18,051 bases of DNA, taken from JBGAPI01 sp044221335 (GTDB lineage Bacteria; Pseudomonadota; Gammaproteobacteria; Xanthomonadales; Ahniellaceae). The position numbers and the translations under genes were made by a program. The stretch lies in NCBI GenBank assembly GCA_044221335.1, contig JBGAPI010000069.1:1-18051 (forward strand). Reading direction: 5' to 3'. The notes under the pieces are model-generated. The model saw only the letters and a program-made list of their open reading frames with translations, was not told the DNA's origin and made no database searches. Of the stretch, positions 14,300 through 18,051 are shown piece after piece. Within the stretch, counting starts at the first letter, position 1; each line of letters starts with the position of its first letter.

Positions 14300-15577
14300 A
14301 TGTGGCTGATCGCTCTCGGCCTGATCGTGCTGGCCCTGGCCGGTGCGCCCTTCTACGCCGTGATCGGCGCGGTGGCGCTGCTCGGCTTCGTCAGTTCCGG
14401 CACCGACCTCGCGCTCTCCGCCGGCGAGTTCTACAAGATCGCCGACACCCCGATGCTGGTCGCGATCCCGCTGTTCACCGTCGCCGGCTATCTGCTCGGC
14501 GAGTCGAAGGCGCCGCAGCGCCTGGTGCGGCTGACCGATGCGCTGTTCGGCTGGATGCCGGGCGGGCTCGCGATGGTGTCGCTGGTCGCCTGCGCGCTGT
14601 TCACCGCGTTCACCGGCGCCACCGGCGTGACCATCGTCGCGCTCGGCGCGGTGCTCTATCCGGCCCTGCTGCACGCGCGCTACGACCAGCGCTTCAGCCT
14701 GGGCCTCGTCACCACCTCGGGCAGCCTCGGCCTGCTGTTCGCGCCCTCGCTGCCGCTGATCCTCTACGGCGTCGTCGCGCAGCAGCTGAACACCACGCCG
14801 CCGGTCGGGGTCGCCGATCTGTTCAAGGCCGGCGTGCTGCCGGGCCTGATGATGATCGTGCTGCTCGCGATCTACGCGGTCTTCCATGCCCGTGGCCTGC
14901 CGCGTCCGCCGGAGAAGTTCGACCGCCGCGAGATCCTGGCGGCGATCTGGGACGCGCGCTGGGAAATTCCCCTGCCGCTGCTCGTGCTCGGCGGCATCTA
15001 CGGCGGCAAGTTCGCGGCATCGGAAGCCGCATCGGTGACGGCGGCCTACGTGGTGATCGTGGTGCTGTTCATCCGCCGCGAGCTGCCGTTCCGCGAGGTG
15101 CCCCGCGTGGTGCGCGAGGCGATGCTCCTGGTCGGCGCGATCCTGACCATCCTCGGCGTCGCCCTTGCGTTGACCAACTATCTGATCGACGCCGAGGTGC
15201 CGGCGGCGATCTTCGAGGCGATCAAGACCCGCGTCGATTCCAAGCTCGCGTTCCTGCTGCTGCTCAACGTCTTCCTGCTGGTGTTCGGCATGCTGCTCGA
15301 AGGCCTGCCGGCGATCATCATCCTGGTGCCGATCGTGCTGCCGATCGCGCAACGCTATGGCGTCGATCCGGTGCACCTCGGCATCGTCTTCCTCGCCAAC
15401 CTGCAGCTCGGCTTCTTCACGCCACCGCTCGGCATGAACCTGTTCGTCTCGAGCTACCGCTTCCGCCAGCCGGTGCTGACGGTGATGCGGGCGAGCTGGC
15501 CGTTCTTCTTCATCCTGCTGGCGGCGGTACTGCTGATCACCTACGTGCCCTGGTTGAGCCTGGTGCTGGTTCGCTGA
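14300..15577 (+). CDS. dctM: TRAP transporter large permease DctM
   Basis: The 425-residue, very hydrophobic product is the large TRAP permease subunit, which forms the ion-coupled transport path. About 11-12 membrane segments can be followed from the N-terminal WLIALGLIVLALAG to the C-terminal LAAVLLITYVPWLSLVLV. Family blocks include TPMLVAIPLFTVAGYLLGES, GWMPGGLAMVSL, FTAFTGATGVTIVALGAVLYP, TTSGSLGLLFAPSLPLILYG and the C-terminal FLANLQLGFFTPPLGMNLF. Length is typical (about 425). It starts 1 bp after the dctQ stop. The operon has no visible regulator or catabolic gene that would reveal the substrate. A composite palindromic repeat begins 8 bp after the stop. Confidence 0.95.
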   Translation: MWLIALGLIVLALAGAPFYAVIGAVALLGFVSSGTDLALSAGEFYKIADTPMLVAIPLFTVAGYLLGESKAPQRLVRLTDALFGWMPGGLAMVSLVACALFTAFTGATGVTIVALGAVLYPALLHARYDQRFSLGLVTTSGSLGLLFAPSLPLILYGVVAQQLNTTPPVGVADLFKAGVLPGLMMIVLLAIYAVFHARGLPRPPEKFDRREILAAIWDARWEIPLPLLVLGGIYGGKFAASEAASVTAAYVVIVVLFIRRELPFREVPRVVREAMLLVGAILTILGVALALTNYLIDAEVPAAIFEAIKTRVDSKLAFLLLLNVFLLVFGMLLEGLPAIIILVPIVLPIAQRYGVDPVHLGIVFLANLQLGFFTPPLGMNLFVSSYRFRQPVLTVMRASWPFFFILLAAVLLITYVPWLSLVLVR

Positions 15578-15585
15578 GAAGAGCG

Positions 15586-15794
15586 GGGCCCAGGGCATGG
15601 GTCCCAGGGCCCGGAGGGACCGAGGCCAGCGTGTAGGGCGGGCATTGCCCGCCGATGCCGAAACCTGCGCTTCGAGCCGCTCGTTGTCGACGCTGCGCGC
15701 CCTTTGCAATTCGAATCGTCTGGCGATGGCGGGCAGTGCCCGCCCTACAATCTCGCGTCGTTCCGAAGGGCCCTGGGCCCTATACCCTGGGCCC
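15586..15794. repeat. Composite nested palindromic repeat (copy A)
   Basis: Outer arms are 27 bp each, at 15586-15612 (GGGCCCAGGG-C-AT...) and 15768-15794 (inverted), matching at 24 of 27 positions. Each arm is itself nearly palindromic. Inside are two inverted GTAG-headed hairpins: GTAG 15633-15636 with stem GGCGGGC/GCCCGCC (15637-15653), and the mirror copy 15728-15744 followed by CTAC (15745-15748). The inner pair has the arrangement of a BIME, two REPs facing each other. The whole unit fills most of the gap between dctM and the HIT gene. The right REP end creates TACAAT (15746-15751), a possible -10 for the HIT gene. Confidence 0.85.
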
Positions 15795-15839
15795 TCGCTT
15801 CGAACGAAGACACCCGCCTCGTCGACCAGGACCACCTCC

Positions 15840-16184
15840 ATGACCGAAACGATCTTCGCCAAGATCATCCGCCGCGAAATCCCCGCCCAGATCGTCTACG
15901 AGGACGAGCACGTGCTGGCGTTCAAGGACATCGGCCCGCAGGCGCCGACCCACGTGCTGTTCATCCCCAAAGTCGCGAAGGCGACGCTCAACGACCTCGG
16001 CGCGGGTGATGCCGAATACGTCGGTCGTCTGGTGGTCGCCGCCGCGGCCTACGCGAGGCAACAGGGCTTCGCGGAGGACGGCTACCGCGTCGTGATGAAC
16101 TGCAATCGCGATGGTGGGCAGACGGTGTTCCACATCCATCTGCATCTGCTGGCGGGGCGGACGTTGCAGTGGCCGCCAGGATAG
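15840..16184 (+). CDS. HIT-family (HinT-like) nucleotide-binding protein
   Basis: The 114-residue protein matches bacterial histidine-triad proteins of the Hint branch, purine nucleoside phosphoramidases that act on AMP-lysine type substrates. The family signature HIHLHLLAGR contains the triad H98, H100 and H102, of which H100 is expected to be the nucleophile. The N-terminal block TIFAKIIRREIPAQIVYEDEHVLAFKDIGPQAPTH is typical, as is VMNCNRDGGQTVFH before the triad. Length is normal. I chose ATG 15840 because the family N-terminus starts exactly there; the frame is open further upstream only through repeat sequence. An AGG lies about 9 nt before the start. It follows repeat copy A on the same strand as dctM but is probably a separate unit. 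Confidence 0.95.
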   Translation: MTETIFAKIIRREIPAQIVYEDEHVLAFKDIGPQAPTHVLFIPKVAKATLNDLGAGDAEYVGRLVVAAAAYARQQGFAEDGYRVVMNCNRDGGQTVFHIHLHLLAGRTLQWPPG

Positions 16185-16307
16185 GTGGAGGCTACGAAAC
16201 CCTTCCTCGAGCGACCAACGATGAAGATGGAGGTTCGCGCGAGCAGGTCGTCGCGTTGTCCGATGCTCGGCCGAGCCGCCGGCGTGTGGAGGCCACCGAA
16301 GCGTCGA

Positions 16308-16715
16308 TCAGAGCACCCAGCGATGTGACGATGCAACGTCGACGGACACGACCGTGCCATCCGCCTGCTGTCGCAGCGTGACGAGCCACCCACGCGCGAG
16401 CAGCCACGAGCGATGCGTCGGGACGTAGCACTGCGTCGCTCCATTGCCATCGTCGGTGCAGCCGAGGTCGCGGCTCGGGAAGAGGGCGCGCGGGTCCGGT
16501 CGCTGACCCAGGAGCCGGGCGCGCAGACCGGCTTCGACGGCCTCCGCGCTCAATTCCTCGGCGGGTACGGCGGATGCGGAGAGGCCCGCTGCGGAAGCGA
16601 CGATCTCGGCCGACGAGACACAGCCGCAGGCGGTGGAAAATCCGAAGAACGACGCCGCCAGCAGGACGACGGCGGCGAGGGTGCCTGTGGTGGTGGCGAC
16701 GGCGTGTGCTTTCAC
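16308..16715 (-). CDS. Small predicted exported protein or lipoprotein, unknown function
   Basis: I do not recognise this 135-residue product. From GTG 16715 it reads as a signal-like N-terminus: KAHAVATTTG, then a hydrophobic core AAVVLLAASFFGF, then STACGC with Cys30 or Cys32 as a possible lipidation site (the lipobox is imperfect). The mature part has an Ala/Glu-rich segment (SASAVPAEELSAEAVEAGLRARLLG), a CTDDGNGATQCYV segment whose two Cys could form a disulphide, and a terminal strand-like region LLARGWLVTLRQQADGTVVSVDV. The frame stays open upstream into aguB, but the signal sequence favours the GTG. No strong Shine-Dalgarno sequence is visible. It lies 47 bp downstream of aguB on the same strand and may be co-transcribed. 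It is convergent with the HIT gene. Confidence 0.6.
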   Translation of the reverse strand: MKAHAVATTTGTLAAVVLLAASFFGFSTACGCVSSAEIVASAAGLSASAVPAEELSAEAVEAGLRARLLGQRPDPRALFPSRDLGCTDDGNGATQCYVPTHRSWLLARGWLVTLRQQADGTVVSVDVASSHRWVL

Positions 16716-16762
16716 GGCGGCAAGCTCGATCGACCGGAGAGTCGGCTGGCGGACATTCTGGC

Positions 16763-17650
<888 letters not shown>

Positions 17651-17689
17651 GGGGCGGTCGATGGTGCGTGGAAGTTGGAATTGGGAGCA

Positions 17690-17931
17690 GGGCCCAGGGT
17701 ATCGGGCCCAGGGCTCAGGTGGGCGTGGCGCGAGAGTGTAGGGCGGGCACTGCCCGCCGTTGCCGAAACGCCTGAAGGCGGTGGCCCCGCCGTTCGTCCT
17801 CGGCACGCTTTTCCAACCGACGCAACGAGGCGTTCGAGTCGATCGGGTTCAGGCATCACCGGGCCGGGGGCCCGATACCCCGAGCCCGGATTTCGTAGCG
17901 GCTGGGCATCGGCGGGCAGTGCTCGCCCTAT
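17690..17931. repeat. Composite palindromic repeat (copy B) upstream of aguB
   Basis: The same two modules as copy A occur here. A 27-bp GGGCCC-rich arm lies at 17690-17716, with an inverted, more diverged partner at 17861-17887. A GTAG hairpin lies at 17738-17758 (stem GGCGGGC/GCCCGCC), with an inverted, decayed partner at 17911-17931 (one stem mismatch, CTAT instead of CTAC). The order is outer, inner, outer-inverted, inner-inverted, so the nesting of copy A is not kept. The similarity to copy A continues past the left hairpin (TGCCGAAAC follows both). Bases 17651-17689 and 17932-18051 hold nothing I can identify, and no gene is supported between 17651 and the window end. Confidence 0.8.
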
Positions 17932-18051
17932 GTGTGGACTCGCCCCCTCGGTCAACTGCTGTGTTGCTTTGCCGGACAAACGGCTGCGTCTATGTGTAAG
18001 GCCTCTGCGAGGTGGTCGTCTGACCACGGGCCGAAATCGATTGAGCTCGCG

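Noticed and set aside
15746..15751. TACAAT at the REP end as the promoter of the HIT gene
   Set aside because: It is formed by the conserved CTACA end of the repeat and has no matching -35; possible, but too weak to list as a promoter.
14186..15868. A 560-codon open frame on the minus strand opposite dctM
   Set aside because: Its charged, His- and Gln-rich composition is the mirror of a hydrophobic membrane protein; dctM is intact on the plus strand.

Overview
The window is a high-GC chromosomal segment of a gammaproteobacterium. The gene order smc-zipA-ligA, the E. coli-like FolD, an EpmA-type EF-P lysyl-lysine ligase, the TatT-type TRAP operon and the GTAG-type REP palindromes together suggest the Lysobacterales (Xanthomonadales) or a close relative. 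This placement is inference from gene content, with no phylogeny behind it. No rRNA, tRNA, CRISPR array, integrase or complete transposase was seen.

Layout. Bases 1-2645 hold three minus-strand genes: a tandem-receiver response regulator that runs off the left edge, a ribokinase-family sugar kinase, and queF (queuosine pathway). Facing away from them, 2737-9183 is a plus-strand run smc-zipA-ligA (chromosome organisation, division, DNA ligation) with short gaps. Bases 9175-9868 are an accessory patch: a small DUF559 (Vsr-like) nuclease gene on the minus strand, bracketed by inverted copies of a GC-rich palindromic repeat, one side of which is duplicated in a 100-bp tandem array that runs into the start of epmA. 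epmA (9869-10857) is frameshifted by a 35-bp imperfect tandem duplication. folD follows.

Bases 11866-15577 are a TRAP transporter operon: TatT lipoprotein, DctP substrate-binding protein, DctQ and DctM permeases. The dctP frame is broken near its 5' end by an apparent deletion of about 35 nt. A HIT-family protein, a small predicted lipoprotein and an N-carbamoylputrescine amidase (AguB) end the window.

The clearest structure outside the genes is a family of intergenic palindromic repeats. One module is a 27-bp GGGCCC-rich palindrome and the other is a GTAG-headed REP hairpin. They combine into nested composites at 15586-15794 and 17690-17931, with a lone relative at 2203-2223 and a different GTAG hairpin at 12751-12774. 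No clearly new multi-gene system was found. The best leads are the nuclease/repeat cassette and the composite repeat family. The two broken genes may be real lesions or assembly artefacts.
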